Source: Dielma fastidiosa (GTDB taxonomy: Bacteria; Bacillota_I; Bacilli_A; Erysipelotrichales; Erysipelotrichaceae). From it: 64,000 bases of DNA. The position numbers and the translations under genes were made by a program. The notes under the pieces were generated by a model. That model searched no databases. It was not told where the DNA came from and was given only the letters and a program-made list of their open reading frames with translations. Positions 45,843 to 56,171 of the stretch are shown piece after piece; position 1 is the first letter of the stretch; every line of letters begins with the position of its first letter. The stretch is taken from contig NZ_HE578926.1 of assembly GCF_000313565.1 (NCBI RefSeq), forward strand, positions 312,814 through 376,813, written 5' to 3'.

Positions 45843-46451
45843 TTACTCCAATATTCCATCCAGCATTAAATTTACTTTCAATACGTTCACGCATCCTTCG
45901 CCAAAGAAGCCTAAGAATTTATCTTCGGTGCATGCCTCAATGATGGCGTCAATTTCCGTCAGTGTCATATTATTATTTTCAGCTAAGCGGGCGGCTTGAT
46001 ATTGAGCGGCTGCCACTGAAATATGCGGATCTAAGCCGCTTCCAGACATGGTAACTAAATCAACCGGAATCGGCTGATCTTTCATTTGCGGATGCGCGGC
46101 CTGAATTGCTTCAACTCGCTGAGCAATTAATGCCTCATATTCATCACTGGCTGGACTGATATTACCTGCCCATGCATACATCATCATTTCTCCTTCATCG
46201 TTTGTGAAGGTCGCTGCTTCAATATTCATGATTCTTCCCCACATATGTGCTTCATCCGTATATTGCTGGCCAAGCAGTTCACTGCCGTATACTTTGCCGT
46301 CAACCTCAATCATGCTGCCATTGGCCTGAATGGGAAACAAAAGCTGTGAAATTCCTGTGACTGCCAGTGTATAAATCACACCGCAGATCAATGTAAAAAT
46401 TAATACTAAGCCAGCCGCTTTACCTAGCTGGGCTTTAATTGTTTGTATCAT
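45843..46451 (-). CDS. kdpC: KdpC, potassium-transporting ATPase subunit C
   Basis: A 202-residue periplasmic-facing subunit with one N-terminal transmembrane helix (about 13-38). Family blocks: GSELLGQQYTD, MSGSGLDPHISVAAAQYQ and the C-terminal VNVLKVNLML. It stabilises the KdpA-KdpB complex and raises K+ affinity. AAAGGGG precedes the start. Confidence 0.95.
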   Translation of the reverse strand: MIQTIKAQLGKAAGLVLIFTLICGVIYTLAVTGISQLLFPIQANGSMIEVDGKVYGSELLGQQYTDEAHMWGRIMNIEAATFTNDEGEMMMYAWAGNISPASDEYEALIAQRVEAIQAAHPQMKDQPIPVDLVTMSGSGLDPHISVAAAQYQAARLAENNNMTLTEIDAIIEACTEDKFLGFFGEGCVNVLKVNLMLDGILE

Positions 46452-46465
46452 AAGCTTACCCCTTT

Positions 46466-48532
46466 CTAAACAAGATGGAAAAATACCAGAAGCATATCAA
46501 TCAGTTTAACGAAAATAAACGGTGTAATAATGCCGCCAAGACCATAAATCAACAGATTCCTGCTTAACAGACTGCCGGCTGAGACCTCACGGTAACGTAC
46601 TCCCTTTAATGCCAAGGGAATTAATGCCACAATAATCAGCGCGTTATAGATAATTGCTGATAAGACAGCACTTTGTGAATTATGCAGATGCATGATATTT
46701 AATGCCGAAAGTTCTGGATAGATGGTAAGAAACATTGCCGGAATAATCGCAAAGTATTTAGCGACATCATTAGCGATGCTGAAAGTTGTCAGACTGCCGC
46801 GGGTCATCAGCAGCTGCTTGCCGATTCGCACTATATCAATCAATTTTGTCGGTGAAGAGTCTAAATCAACCATGTTGCCAGCTTCTTTAGCCGCCTGTGT
46901 GCCAGAATTCATAGCCACTGCAACATCAGCCTGTGCCAGAGCCGGCGCGTCATTGGTACCATCTCCAGTCATTGCTACCAGATGACCCTGACGCTGAAAA
47001 TCACGAATCATAGCAAGTTTACCTTCCGGTGTTGCTTCAGCAAGAAAATCATCAACGCCTGCTTCAGCCGCAATCGCAGCGGCAGTTAAAGGATTATCAC
47101 CGGTAATCATAATCGTTTTTATACCCATTTTCCGCAAATCAGCAAACTTTTCCGAAACACCATGCTTGATGATATCCTTTAAATAAATGACACCTAAGAC
47201 TTGATATTTTTTAGAAACAACCAGCGGTGTACCGCCCATATTCGCTATGCGGGTTACAATCTCATCACATTCCTTTGGATAGATGCCGCCATTTTCTTGA
47301 ACATATGCCTTAATGGTTTCAGCCGCCCCCTTGCGAATTTCTTCGCCTTTAATATCTACACCGCTCATTCTTGTTTTAGCGGTAAACGGAATAAAGGTCA
47401 TGCCTTGATCGCTGAGACTGCGACCACGCAGATTAAATTGTTCCTTAGCAAGAACCACGATGCTTCTTCCCTCCGGCGTTTCATCAGCCAGTGAGGAAAG
47501 CTGTGCCGCATCAGCTAAATCATCAGCGGATACACCCTGCAAAGGGATGAATTCACTTGCCTGGCGATTGCCAAATGTTATCGTTCCGGTTTTATCCAGC
47601 ATCAGAATATCGACATCGCCTGCCGCTTCAATAGCACGGCCGCTCATTGCCAATACATTAGCCTGATTCAGCCTGCTCATACCGGCAATACCGATGGCAG
47701 AAAGCAGGGCACCTATCGTTGTTGGCGCTAAGCAGACAAGCAGTGCCACCAATGTCGTTACGGATGTCGGATTAACAATACCTGCCAGTTTCGCCGAGAA
47801 ATTGGCATACATATACAAAGACAGAGTAACTAAAATGAAGATGATTGAAAGCGCGATTAAAAAGATCTGCAAAGCAATTTCATTCGGTGTTTTTTTACGT
47901 GACGCTCCCTCTACCATTGCAATCATCTTATCAAGAAAGCTTTCACCGGCCTCATTGCTTACTTCTACGATCAGCCAATCTGATATTACAGTAGTTCCGC
48001 CGGTAACAGCACTGCGGTCACCGCCGGCTTCTCTAATTACTGGTGCTGATTCACCAGTAATAGCTGATTCATCAACAGAAGCTGCACCCTCTATAACTTC
48101 ACCGTCAGCAGGAACCTGTTCGCCTGCCTTGACGATGTATAAATCTTTCTTTTTCAATGCTGTTGACGCGACATCACAAATCATATCACGCTGATCTAAA
48201 GAAGGGATCTTATGGGCAATTACATCTTTTTTAGCTGCCCGAAGCGCATCTGCCTGTGCCTTTCCCCTTCCCTGAGCAATTGCTTCCGCAAAGTTGGCAA
48301 ACAATACGGTGAACCAGAGAATAATAGCGATTGCTAATGTATAACCACCTGAACTATCTTTTATATCAAAGATTGCTAAAATGGAAAGAAGCGTAGTCAA
48401 AATTGCTGATACATAGACTAAAAGCATGACTGGATTTTTGACTTGAATTCTGGGATCTAATTTTATAAAAGAATCCTTTATGGCACGCAGTACCATTTTG
48501 CGATCCGCAAAAACTGTTTGTTTATGACTCAT
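46466..48532 (-). CDS. kdpB: KdpB, P-type ATPase subunit
   Basis: A 688-residue P-type ATPase. Phosphorylated Asp313 in [12 protein letters not shown]; actuator TGES ([10 protein letters not shown]); nucleotide-binding and hinge motifs [15 protein letters not shown]. It powers K+ import through KdpA. Start at 48532 is chosen because GGAGGG lies six nt upstream; the ATG two codons earlier abuts that site. Confidence 0.96.
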   Translation of the reverse strand: MSHKQTVFADRKMVLRAIKDSFIKLDPRIQVKNPVMLLVYVSAILTTLLSILAIFDIKDSSGGYTLAIAIILWFTVLFANFAEAIAQGRGKAQADALRAAKKDVIAHKIPSLDQRDMICDVASTALKKKDLYIVKAGEQVPADGEVIEGAASVDESAITGESAPVIREAGGDRSAVTGGTTVISDWLIVEVSNEAGESFLDKMIAMVEGASRKKTPNEIALQIFLIALSIIFILVTLSLYMYANFSAKLAGIVNPTSVTTLVALLVCLAPTTIGALLSAIGIAGMSRLNQANVLAMSGRAIEAAGDVDILMLDKTGTITFGNRQASEFIPLQGVSADDLADAAQLSSLADETPEGRSIVVLAKEQFNLRGRSLSDQGMTFIPFTAKTRMSGVDIKGEEIRKGAAETIKAYVQENGGIYPKECDEIVTRIANMGGTPLVVSKKYQVLGVIYLKDIIKHGVSEKFADLRKMGIKTIMITGDNPLTAAAIAAEAGVDDFLAEATPEGKLAMIRDFQRQGHLVAMTGDGTNDAPALAQADVAVAMNSGTQAAKEAGNMVDLDSSPTKLIDIVRIGKQLLMTRGSLTTFSIANDVAKYFAIIPAMFLTIYPELSALNIMHLHNSQSAVLSAIIYNALIIVALIPLALKGVRYREVSAGSLLSRNLLIYGLGGIITPFIFVKLIDMLLVFFHLV

Positions 48533-48543
48533 ATTCATCCCTC

Positions 48544-50352
48544 CTAAACAATCATCTGAAAATACTCAGCGATAGGTCCCAAAGCCAGCGCTGGGAAGAA
48601 GCTTAACGCGCCAACCAGCAATACGACAAAGACCAGCAAGAATACAAACAGCGGGCTGCATGTTGATAATGTACCAGCCGTAACCGCAATCTTCTTTTTC
48701 TTAGCCAGGCTGCCGGCAATCGCCAAAATACTGATGATTGGTAAAAATCTTGCAAACAGCATGACTAATCCTAAAGAAACATTAAGGAATACGGTATTGG
48801 CCGCAAAGCCAGCAAAGGCTGAACCGTTATTGCCGCCGGCTGAAGAATATGCATACAGCAATTCAGAGAAGCCATGAGCACCGCCGTTTGTTAAACTATC
48901 CATGATTGAAGGTAAACCAGCTGCGATGCCGCTGCCAACCAGAATACTAATCGGTGTTGCCAGACAAGCCAGCACCGCCCATTTCATTTCGTAGGGTTCT
49001 ATCTTCTTCCCCAGATATTCAGGTGTACGGCCAACCATTAAACCTGCGATAAACACGGCCAGAATTGCAAATGCCAGCATGCCGTACAACCCACAGCCGA
49101 CACCGCCGAATATAACTTCGCCCAGCTGCATCTGAAGCATCGTCATCATACCGCCCAAAGGCGTATAGCTGTCATGCATCGAGTTGACAGAACCATTAGA
49201 AGCCGCCGTTGTGAAAGCTGCCCACGTTGATGAACCAGCAATACCAAACCGCGATTCTTTACCTTCCATATTACCGCCTGCCTGATTAATGCTGCTGATA
49301 TCCACAATACCGTTCTGTGCAAGCTGCGGCGTAGCAGCTTGTTCATTTACCGCAATAACAGCCCATGCCACTAACAGCATACTCAGCATAGCAATAAATA
49401 TCGCTCGTCCCTGCCGCTTATCCTTAATGCTTTGACCAAAGGAGAAGCACAGTGCCGCGGGAATCAGCAAAATAGCAATTACCTCAGCTAAATTGCTTAA
49501 ATAAGTTGGGTTTTCAAGGGGATGCGCAGAATTAGTTCCCATATAACCGCCGCCATTTGTACCTAGCTGTTTAATTGCAATCTGACTAGCTGCCGGACCC
49601 ATTGGAACAAATTGCTCAGTAACTATTTGAGCATCAACTTTCTGACCCTTAGCAAATACCTCACCGTTTACAATTTCAATATCCGTCAGAATTGTTCCAT
49701 CTTCGCTGACAGCAACAGGTTCAACCAACGATACAGCCGCCCCCGGCTTTAAGTTTTGAATTACTCCCTGTGATACTAGCAGTAACGAAAGCACAAGACT
49801 CAGCGGCATTAAAATATAGAGAATACTCCGTGTCAGATCAATCCAGAAATTACCTAACGAATTCGCGTTCGTCTTTAAGAAACCACGAATCAGCGCATAT
49901 AGTACCGCAAGTCCAGTACCGGCTGACACAAAGTTTTGAACGGTCAGTCCCAATGCCTGTGACAGATAACTCAACTGTGACTCACCGCTGTATGCCTGCC
50001 AGTTTGTGTTGGTTACAAAGCTGGCCGCCGTATTAAACGACAGGTCCCACGGCAAACCTGAAAATCCTTCTGGATTGCCAAGCAATACACCCTGAAGCAT
50101 CAGTAATAGAAACAATAATACAAAACCAAATAGAGAGAAGAGTATGACACTGATCAAGTATTGTTTCCAATCCATTGTCTGTGTTTCATCAATTCTTAAA
50201 AGCTTATAAATTAATCTCTCGCATGGCTTTAGAAATCTTGAAAGAAATACATGTTCGCCATCCATAACACGGCTGATGTATCCGCCTAATGGCACAGCTA
50301 ATACTAGCAAAATAAGTAAATATGGCAGATATTGCATTAACATCTCAATCAT
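48544..50352 (-). CDS. kdpA: KdpA, potassium channel-like subunit
   Basis: A 602-residue membrane protein with about ten helices. Selectivity-filter-like segments include [43 protein letters not shown] and [13 protein letters not shown]. It binds and conducts K+ in the KdpFABC pump. Start at 50352 follows GAGGGG, overlapping the kdpF stop by 8 nt. Confidence 0.95.
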   Translation of the reverse strand: MIEMLMQYLPYLLILLVLAVPLGGYISRVMDGEHVFLSRFLKPCERLIYKLLRIDETQTMDWKQYLISVILFSLFGFVLLFLLLMLQGVLLGNPEGFSGLPWDLSFNTAASFVTNTNWQAYSGESQLSYLSQALGLTVQNFVSAGTGLAVLYALIRGFLKTNANSLGNFWIDLTRSILYILMPLSLVLSLLLVSQGVIQNLKPGAAVSLVEPVAVSEDGTILTDIEIVNGEVFAKGQKVDAQIVTEQFVPMGPAASQIAIKQLGTNGGGYMGTNSAHPLENPTYLSNLAEVIAILLIPAALCFSFGQSIKDKRQGRAIFIAMLSMLLVAWAVIAVNEQAATPQLAQNGIVDISSINQAGGNMEGKESRFGIAGSSTWAAFTTAASNGSVNSMHDSYTPLGGMMTMLQMQLGEVIFGGVGCGLYGMLAFAILAVFIAGLMVGRTPEYLGKKIEPYEMKWAVLACLATPISILVGSGIAAGLPSIMDSLTNGGAHGFSELLYAYSSAGGNNGSAFAGFAANTVFLNVSLGLVMLFARFLPIISILAIAGSLAKKKKIAVTAGTLSTCSPLFVFLLVFVVLLVGALSFFPALALGPIAEYFQMIV

Positions 50353-50437
50353 TGTTATCACCCCTCATCAATAAAACAATATAGTAAATAAGCATGAGCA
50401 GGGCACATAGCCCAATCCCTAGTATGATTAAATTCAT
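50345..50437 (-). CDS. kdpF: KdpF small membrane subunit
   Basis: A 30-residue single-helix protein: MNLIILGIGLCALLMLIYYI, then [15 protein letters not shown] lies 9 nt before the ATG. It matches KdpF in size, hydrophobicity and position just before kdpA, which it overlaps by 8 nt. KdpF stabilises the Kdp complex in the membrane. Confidence 0.9.
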   Translation of the reverse strand: MNLIILGIGLCALLMLIYYIVLLMRGDNND

Positions 50438-50503
50438 CTTTATTTCCTCCTGCATGAATACAATAACATTTAAAGAATTAGGATGGTGTTAGGGTTAAAA
50501 GCA

Positions 50504-50525
50504 CCGGCATTAAGATTTCGTTAAG
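50504..50525 (-). promoter_or_regulatory. KdpE-like box upstream of kdpF
   Basis: Minus-strand CTTAACGAAATCTTAATGCC, followed by GG: two CTTAA half sites 11 bp apart, the spacing expected for an OmpR-type dimer. A 17/22 match lies before kdpD. It is about 67 nt before the kdpF start, immediately after a terminator T run. Confidence 0.6.
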
Positions 50526-50554
50526 AAAAAAAGTCATTGGCAGCAGCCAATAAC
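50526..50554 (-). terminator. Terminator just upstream of kdp promoter region
   Basis: Minus strand GTTATTGGC-tgct-GCCAATGAC with one wobble, followed by seven T. It insulates the kdp promoter from transcription entering from the opp operon. Confidence 0.75.
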
Positions 50555-50629
50555 TTAGTTATTTTTATATATAATTTAAAGAAAATATGCATATTTACCG
50601 ATTTTATCAAGTTATTACTTTTAGGCAAG

Positions 50630-50658
50630 AAAAAAAGCCACTGACAATAGCCAGTGAC
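50630..50658 (-). terminator. Terminator after opp operon
   Basis: Minus strand GTCACTG, 8-nt loop, CAGTGGC and a T run, eight bases after the stop of the small membrane protein. With the next hairpin it forms a double terminator. Confidence 0.75.
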
Positions 50659-50665
50659 TCATCAA

Positions 50666-50863
50666 CTATCTAAGAAATAACAGCCAGACAATGAAATAGA
50701 TACCGCCAAGAATAACAAGGATAACGGGGACAAACGTAACGAAAGCAGCAATAAACATTGCAATACCATCATGCTTATCAAATTCCACATCTTTAAACTT
50801 GTCTTTTAATTCTTCATCCCTATCCCCAAGCTGTTTTTTATATTCCTTAAAATTTTTACTCAT
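50666..50863 (-). CDS. Small membrane protein at the end of the opp operon
   Basis: A 65-residue protein: a highly charged N-terminal half (FKEYKKQLGDRDEELKDKFK) and two closely spaced hydrophobic stretches (FIAAFVTFVPVILVILGG, then IYFIVWLLFL). The start overlaps the oppF stop by one base (TAATG), so it is cotranscribed with the importer. No family recognised; a transporter accessory role is inference from position. Confidence 0.75.
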   Translation of the reverse strand: MSKNFKEYKKQLGDRDEELKDKFKDVEFDKHDGIAMFIAAFVTFVPVILVILGGIYFIVWLLFLR

Positions 50864-52266
50864 TATTCATTATTATCCAGAAGATGACAAGCTACCCAAT
50901 GTTCTGGTTCAACTTCACGCCATCTTGGGCACTCAGCCTTACAGATATCCATTGCATGCTTACATCTTGTATGGAATTTACAGCCCGTCGGAGGGTTGAC
51001 AGGACTTGGAATATCCCCTTCAAGTATAGCCAGTTCCTTGCTGTCTGGTTCCGTAGTAGGAATTGCTTCCAGCAAAGCGATTGTATATGGGTGCTTAGGA
51101 TTTTTGAAAATGCGTTCTGATGGCGCGCTTTCAACCATATTACCCAGATACATTACACCGATACGATCAGAAATGTATTTAACAACACTTAAATCGTGGG
51201 AAATAAATAAATAAGTCAAATCTTCTTTTTCTTTTAAGTCTTGCAGCAGATTAATTACCTGTGACTGAATCGAAACGTCAAGCGCTGATACAGCCTCATC
51301 ACAGACAATGAACTTAGGATTCAAAGCAAGCGCACGGGCAATACCGATACGCTGTCTCTGACCGCCTGAGAACTGGTGAGGATAGCGGTGAATAAAATAT
51401 TTATCCAAACCACATTTTTCCATGATGTCAATAATGTAATCTTCAAGTTCCTGAGAACCTTTTTTAAATTTCTTATGAGCAACCAATGCTTCAGAAATAA
51501 TTTGTCCTACCGTCATACGAGGATTCAATGATGAATATGGATCTTGGAAAATAATCTGCAGATCCTGACGGAGTACACGGCCTTCTTCACGGGTAAGCAT
51601 ACCAAGGTCAATGCCCTGATCCCATAATGATTCAGCTTTATCAAAGCCCTCATGAGACTTGCATGCTTCCTTCAGCTTATCCAGCTTAGCACGGCAGTCA
51701 GCCTGCTTCTTTTCAGCAGCTTCATAAGCAGTGCGGCTGGCTGTATTATTCACATCCAATGTCTCTGCGAGCTTAGCAACTTCACAGCCGGCATGATATT
51801 CTTCCAGCAATGCGTCACCTGCTGCTTTTAAATCAGAGGCATAGAACAAACCGCCGGTTAAACGGGCAATTTGATGGAACAAACGATCCGCATCATCCGC
51901 TGGGAAGTTATTTACTGAATTTGTATCAGTCTTAGCCTTCTCCACAGCCTTCTTGTACTTACCAATCTCTTTATCAAGATTTTTAAGCACTCTTTCCACA
52001 TACTGCGGCTGATATTCATATATTGTACGGCCATAATAAACCGTATTTCCTTGTGTCTGCGGATAAAGCTGAAGGATGACACGGCCAAGCGTTGATTTAC
52101 CGCAGCCTGACTCACCAACTAAACCATAGGTTTCACCCTTATTGATATGAATTGAAATACCATCATTAGCCTTTACATACAGCTGTTCCTTTTGAAACCA
52201 AGAAGACTTTTTAACGGGAAAATATTGTTTAAGATTAGTTACTTCAATTAGTTTTTCTTTAGCCAT
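50863..52266 (-). CDS. oppF: OppF oligopeptide ABC transporter ATPase with large insertion
   Basis: A 467-residue ATPase, well above the usual 310-330. Walker A GESGCGKST at 51-59; then an insertion at about 82-228 of helical, charged sequence (PQYVERVLKNLDKEIGKYKK; FHQIARLTGG; KKQADCRAKLDKLKEA); then the Q-loop IIFQDPYSSLNP at about 238-249. Signature FSGGQRQR, Walker B FIVCDEAVSAL and the C-terminal cysteine block GCKFHTRCKHAMDIC follow. So all catalytic parts are present despite the insertion. It overlaps oppD by one base. Confidence 0.92.
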   Translation of the reverse strand: MAKEKLIEVTNLKQYFPVKKSSWFQKEQLYVKANDGISIHINKGETYGLVGESGCGKSTLGRVILQLYPQTQGNTVYYGRTIYEYQPQYVERVLKNLDKEIGKYKKAVEKAKTDTNSVNNFPADDADRLFHQIARLTGGLFYASDLKAAGDALLEEYHAGCEVAKLAETLDVNNTASRTAYEAAEKKQADCRAKLDKLKEACKSHEGFDKAESLWDQGIDLGMLTREEGRVLRQDLQIIFQDPYSSLNPRMTVGQIISEALVAHKKFKKGSQELEDYIIDIMEKCGLDKYFIHRYPHQFSGGQRQRIGIARALALNPKFIVCDEAVSALDVSIQSQVINLLQDLKEKEDLTYLFISHDLSVVKYISDRIGVMYLGNMVESAPSERIFKNPKHPYTIALLEAIPTTEPDSKELAILEGDIPSPVNPPTGCKFHTRCKHAMDICKAECPRWREVEPEHWVACHLLDNNE

Positions 52267-53249
52267 TATTTTTCCCCCCTCTTTACCGGATAGAAGCAGC
52301 GAATGCTGTGATTTTCTCCTACCTTTACCAATTCAGGTTCTTCCTTACGGCATTTGTCACACGCATACTTACAGCGCGGTGCAAATTTACAGCCTTCAGG
52401 CAGTGCCAATGGATGCGGAACGGAGCCTGGAATTGCATCCAGACGCTCTGTACGTTCAGAGTTAAGACGAGGAATTGAAGTCAGCAGTCCCTCAGTATAA
52501 GGATGCAGATATTCAGAACCACGGAAAATATTTTCAACCGGTGCAGACTCAACAACCTGTCCGCAATACATAACCGCAACATCATCAGCCATCTGGTTGA
52601 TAACACCTAAATCATGAGTAATGAACATGATTGATGTACCCAGCTCATGCTTCAGATCATTCATCAAACGCAGAATCTGTGCCTGAATCGTAACATCCAG
52701 CGCCGTTGTCGGTTCATCGGCAATCAGCAGCTTTGGCCGGCAGGCAAGTGCCATTGCGATCATTACACGCTGACGCATACCACCAGATAATTGGAATGGA
52801 TAGCTTTTGTTTACCTGTACTGGATTTGCAATTTTAACCTGCTGAAGCATTTCAATACTGCGCTTCTCAGCTTCTTTTTTGCTGAGCTTCTGATGCAGCA
52901 TCAAAACCTCACTGATCTGACGGTTTACCGTAAAAATCGGATTTAATGAAGTCATTGGTTCCTGGAAAATGATTGAAATATCATTTCCGCGGATATGACT
53001 CATCTGCTGTGCATTCAGATCAGAAATCTTCTTGCCGTCAAAATAAATTTCACCAGAATAAATCTTCTGATTTTGTTCAAATAACTTCAAAATACTCATG
53101 GCAGTCTGACTCTTACCAGAACCTGACTCACCAACTACACCTAATGTACGTCCTTCTTCGATGGTTAATGAAACACCATTAACGGCCTTGATCAATCCGC
53201 GCTTGGTATCAAAATACGTATGTAGATCTTTAATTTCTAATAAACTCAT
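52266..53249 (-). CDS. oppD: OppD oligopeptide ABC transporter ATPase
   Basis: A 327-residue ATPase of usual size. Walker A GESGSGKSQT, Q-loop IIFQEPMTSLNP, signature LSGGMRQR, Walker B LLIADEPTTALD, and the C-terminal GCKFAPRCKYACDKC motif, which in relatives can bind an iron-sulfur cluster. It partners OppF to energise peptide uptake through OppB/OppC. Confidence 0.95.
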   Translation of the reverse strand: MSLLEIKDLHTYFDTKRGLIKAVNGVSLTIEEGRTLGVVGESGSGKSQTAMSILKLFEQNQKIYSGEIYFDGKKISDLNAQQMSHIRGNDISIIFQEPMTSLNPIFTVNRQISEVLMLHQKLSKKEAEKRSIEMLQQVKIANPVQVNKSYPFQLSGGMRQRVMIAMALACRPKLLIADEPTTALDVTIQAQILRLMNDLKHELGTSIMFITHDLGVINQMADDVAVMYCGQVVESAPVENIFRGSEYLHPYTEGLLTSIPRLNSERTERLDAIPGSVPHPLALPEGCKFAPRCKYACDKCRKEEPELVKVGENHSIRCFYPVKRGEK

Positions 53250-53258
53250 GATTTACAC

Positions 53259-55109
53259 CTACTTTTCATTAGCCTTTGGATCAAGGGCAGCACGCAAGCC
53301 ATCACCTATCAGGTTGATAGAGAAAGCAGCGATAAAGATACAAAGAGCCGGTAAGATCCACTGCCACCAGTAGAGCTCGATAACCGTCATCTTCTGTGCA
53401 TTCGTCAGCATATTACCCCAAGAAGGCATAGGCGGCTGAACACCGAATCCCAAGAAGGACAATGCAGATTCAGTCAGCATATTAGAAGCATAGCTCAATG
53501 TAATATTAACAATACAAATATTTAAAACGTTTGGCAGGATGTGACGTACCATGATGCCGGCTTCTTTAATACCAAGAGCACGGGCAGCCAGTACGAAATC
53601 TTTTTCACGTTCAATCAGGATCTGACCACGAATCAAACGTGCCAGGCCCGGCCATGAAATACATCCAAGAATAAACATAATCAAATACATTTTCTGATCA
53701 CTGGTCATATCCGTAGATAAGAATGCAGATAATGTGATAACCAATGGCATAAATGGAATTGAAGAAATAATTTCTGTCAGACGCATCATCAGGTTATCAA
53801 CCCAGCCGCCTTTAAAACCAGAAACCATGCCGACGATGATACCGATAACACCCTGAATCAAGCAGGCGATGAAACCTACGATTAAGGTTACCTTACCGCC
53901 GTGGATTAAACGCGTCAGCAAGTCACGGCCCTGTTCATCGGTACCTAACGTATAACCGTCATTACCCCATGTCGCTACTTTGCCATTTTCCTGCAACGCA
54001 TATACCTGGAAGTAATCGCCATAGATCGCTGTCGCTTTTAAATTTGACGGAACATTCTGTTCACCCAAATCGTTTGTACCCCAAGTATAAACCGTACCGC
54101 TTTCGCCGAGTGCGTAGAAGCTGTTCTTACCGCTTTGAATTTCTACAATCTTTTCATCAATTTCAGGCATTTCCAGACAATGCTTATCACGGGAACCCCA
54201 AACATGCAGTTTACCCTGATCATCTAATACCAGACCATTACGGAATGAAATAGCGATTTGCGTTGCCTTTACTGAACCATCTTTTAATTCTTCCGGCACT
54301 GCGGAGAAGTCATTACCCGCAACACCTAATGTACCTACTGTACCATCATCAAGAAGCAGCAGCATGTTATAGCTTGAACCCTTCATATCGACAATACGGC
54401 CTTGGTACTCTTCCGGGATGATATCCAATTTACTGGATAAGACACTGCCCCAGATATACAAATTTCCCTTTTTGGTCAAGACAGCAGAATATTGTTCACC
54501 AGCAAAAATATCCTGAATCTTTTCCATTTCAAATAAACCCTTCATTTCAACAGGCACTTCGCCCTGATTGAAGTTGTTGTAACCCCAGGCATAAAGCTTT
54601 CCAGTATCTGACAGTGCCAGTACATGCTTATCACCAATCGAAATTTTCTCAATTTTACGTGATTTTACATCATCAGGGATATTCAGGCTTCCTTCCTGAT
54701 CAATACCCCATCCGTATAAATTACCTTCGTTAGACAAACCAATTGAGAAAGTGATACCGGAACGAATATCCTTAACCCCTTCCTTGACAAGCTGATCACT
54801 TACGCTCAAATAACCCTTACCAGGCTGAACGTTCTTAATGACCGCCTCAGTATTTAAAGCATCCATCGGGAACATAATTGATCCGATGAAAGAGAAACAC
54901 AGGATTGCAACAAATCCAATCAATCCAATACGTGCTAATTTATCATTAATAAAATTCTTCCAAACAACTTTAGTTGGCGAAGTAATCGCTTCTTCCTCCA
55001 ACACGCTTAACCCATTCATGCTTTTTCTTGCTTTAGGTGAGAATAAACCAGCAAACATTGACGTGAAAGAGCTCAGCATTCTTGAAAATATATTTTTCTT
55101 TTTATCCAT
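53259..55109 (-). CDS. oppC: OppC permease with seven-bladed RCC1 propeller insertion
   Basis: A 616-residue protein, about twice normal OppC. TM1 at about 59-80. Residues about 112-384 hold seven RCC1-like repeats, each ending in a WG-type motif: YGWG (132), YAWG (173), YIWG (218), GTLG (259), HVWG (302), YTWG (341) and ATWG (379). The canonical OppC sequence resumes with LGTDEQGRDLLTRL (388) and the permease helices, with the EAA loop (ARALGIKEAGIMVRHILPN). The propeller lies in the first extracytoplasmic loop, where the peptide-binding lipoprotein docks. No RCC1-OppC role is known to me; receptor or peptide capture is inference. Confidence 0.9.
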   Translation of the reverse strand: MDKKKNIFSRMLSSFTSMFAGLFSPKARKSMNGLSVLEEEAITSPTKVVWKNFINDKLARIGLIGFVAILCFSFIGSIMFPMDALNTEAVIKNVQPGKGYLSVSDQLVKEGVKDIRSGITFSIGLSNEGNLYGWGIDQEGSLNIPDDVKSRKIEKISIGDKHVLALSDTGKLYAWGYNNFNQGEVPVEMKGLFEMEKIQDIFAGEQYSAVLTKKGNLYIWGSVLSSKLDIIPEEYQGRIVDMKGSSYNMLLLLDDGTVGTLGVAGNDFSAVPEELKDGSVKATQIAISFRNGLVLDDQGKLHVWGSRDKHCLEMPEIDEKIVEIQSGKNSFYALGESGTVYTWGTNDLGEQNVPSNLKATAIYGDYFQVYALQENGKVATWGNDGYTLGTDEQGRDLLTRLIHGGKVTLIVGFIACLIQGVIGIIVGMVSGFKGGWVDNLMMRLTEIISSIPFMPLVITLSAFLSTDMTSDQKMYLIMFILGCISWPGLARLIRGQILIEREKDFVLAARALGIKEAGIMVRHILPNVLNICIVNITLSYASNMLTESALSFLGFGVQPPMPSWGNMLTNAQKMTVIELYWWQWILPALCIFIAAFSINLIGDGLRAALDPKANEK

Positions 55110-55121
55110 ATTTTGCTCTCC

Positions 55122-56078
55122 TTAATCAAGTTTGATACGTGGGTCTACAAGCGCGTAAGCTAAGTCGCAGACAAAATTCGACACTAAATAAATAATTGCA
55201 TAGAACATATTCAAAGCGATAACCGTCATTGAATCACGACGATTCAGCGCCGTTACAAGGACACGGCCAAGACCATTCCATGAGAAGATCTGTTCCGCTA
55301 CCATTGAACCTGAGAATAATGTACCTATTTGAGCGATAACTACCGTAATGATAGGAATCAAGGCATTACGAAAAGCATGCGAATAGATGACTACCTTTTC
55401 GCTCAAACCTTTCGAACGCGCTGTACGAATATAATCCTGACTCAAAGCGTCAAGCATAGCGTTGCGCACATAACGAATCGTTCCGGCCAAACTCATGATT
55501 GTTAAGGTTGCGACCGGCAATACTAAATAACGTGCCCAAGCACCTAAATCGCCAAGATCGGTTGGCATACCATTTGACGGCACCCATTTTAATTTAAATG
55601 CGAAAATTGAAATTAAACATAAACCAATAAAGAATGACGGCATACTCATACCGATCAATGAGAATACCTGCCAAAATTGATCGACAAATTTCCCTCGTTT
55701 AATCGCTGACCAAATTCCGGCAAAAATAGAGATTGTCAGTGAAAATAACAAAACAAAACCATTTAAAATAATTGTATTCTTCAATGGCTCAGCTAAAACA
55801 TCTTTAACTGGCTTGTTATATGTAGTAGAGTAACCAAGTTCACCTTGAGCGATATTCCTCACCCAGTTAACATATTGCACAGGCACTGGTTTGTCCAGCC
55901 CCAAATTTTCTTCAATCGCAGCATATACGAGTTCGTATTGATCAGGACGCGTATTTGTTGGAATCATCATCGCAACTGGATCACCAGGCATTAATTTGTT
56001 CAATCCGAACAATACAATGGATATCGCAAATATTACTGGAATCAGCGAGAAAATTCTCTTGATTGAGTACTTTATCAT
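55122..56078 (-). CDS. oppB: OppB oligopeptide ABC transporter permease
   Basis: A 318-residue permease with six helices; TM1 in IKRIFSLIPVIFAISIVLFG, followed by LMPGDPVAMMIP, and the EAA loop IRTARSKGLSEKVVIYSHAFRN (split here as IRTARSKGLSEK and VVIYSHAFRN). Start at 56078 follows AAAGGAGG; a longer frame upstream contains that site. It has the normal length, unlike the OppC next to it. Confidence 0.94.
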   Translation of the reverse strand: MIKYSIKRIFSLIPVIFAISIVLFGLNKLMPGDPVAMMIPTNTRPDQYELVYAAIEENLGLDKPVPVQYVNWVRNIAQGELGYSTTYNKPVKDVLAEPLKNTIILNGFVLLFSLTISIFAGIWSAIKRGKFVDQFWQVFSLIGMSMPSFFIGLCLISIFAFKLKWVPSNGMPTDLGDLGAWARYLVLPVATLTIMSLAGTIRYVRNAMLDALSQDYIRTARSKGLSEKVVIYSHAFRNALIPIITVVIAQIGTLFSGSMVAEQIFSWNGLGRVLVTALNRRDSMTVIALNMFYAIIYLVSNFVCDLAYALVDPRIKLD

Positions 56079-56171
56079 GTTGCTCCTCCTTTCAAGCAAT
56101 AACAGCAACAAAGAAGATAGTAAATTTCTCTACTATCTTCTCTGCATAAACTTAACTTTTATTTTTTAAGA

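Noticed and set aside
47694-48194. 166-codon plus-strand frame inside kdpB
   Set aside because: Antisense to an intact, well conserved gene and without a ribosome binding site.
50438-50665. Cyclic-di-AMP or other riboswitch before kdp
   Set aside because: The 228-base gap contains two terminators and the KdpE-like box; I could not recognise conserved riboswitch elements.
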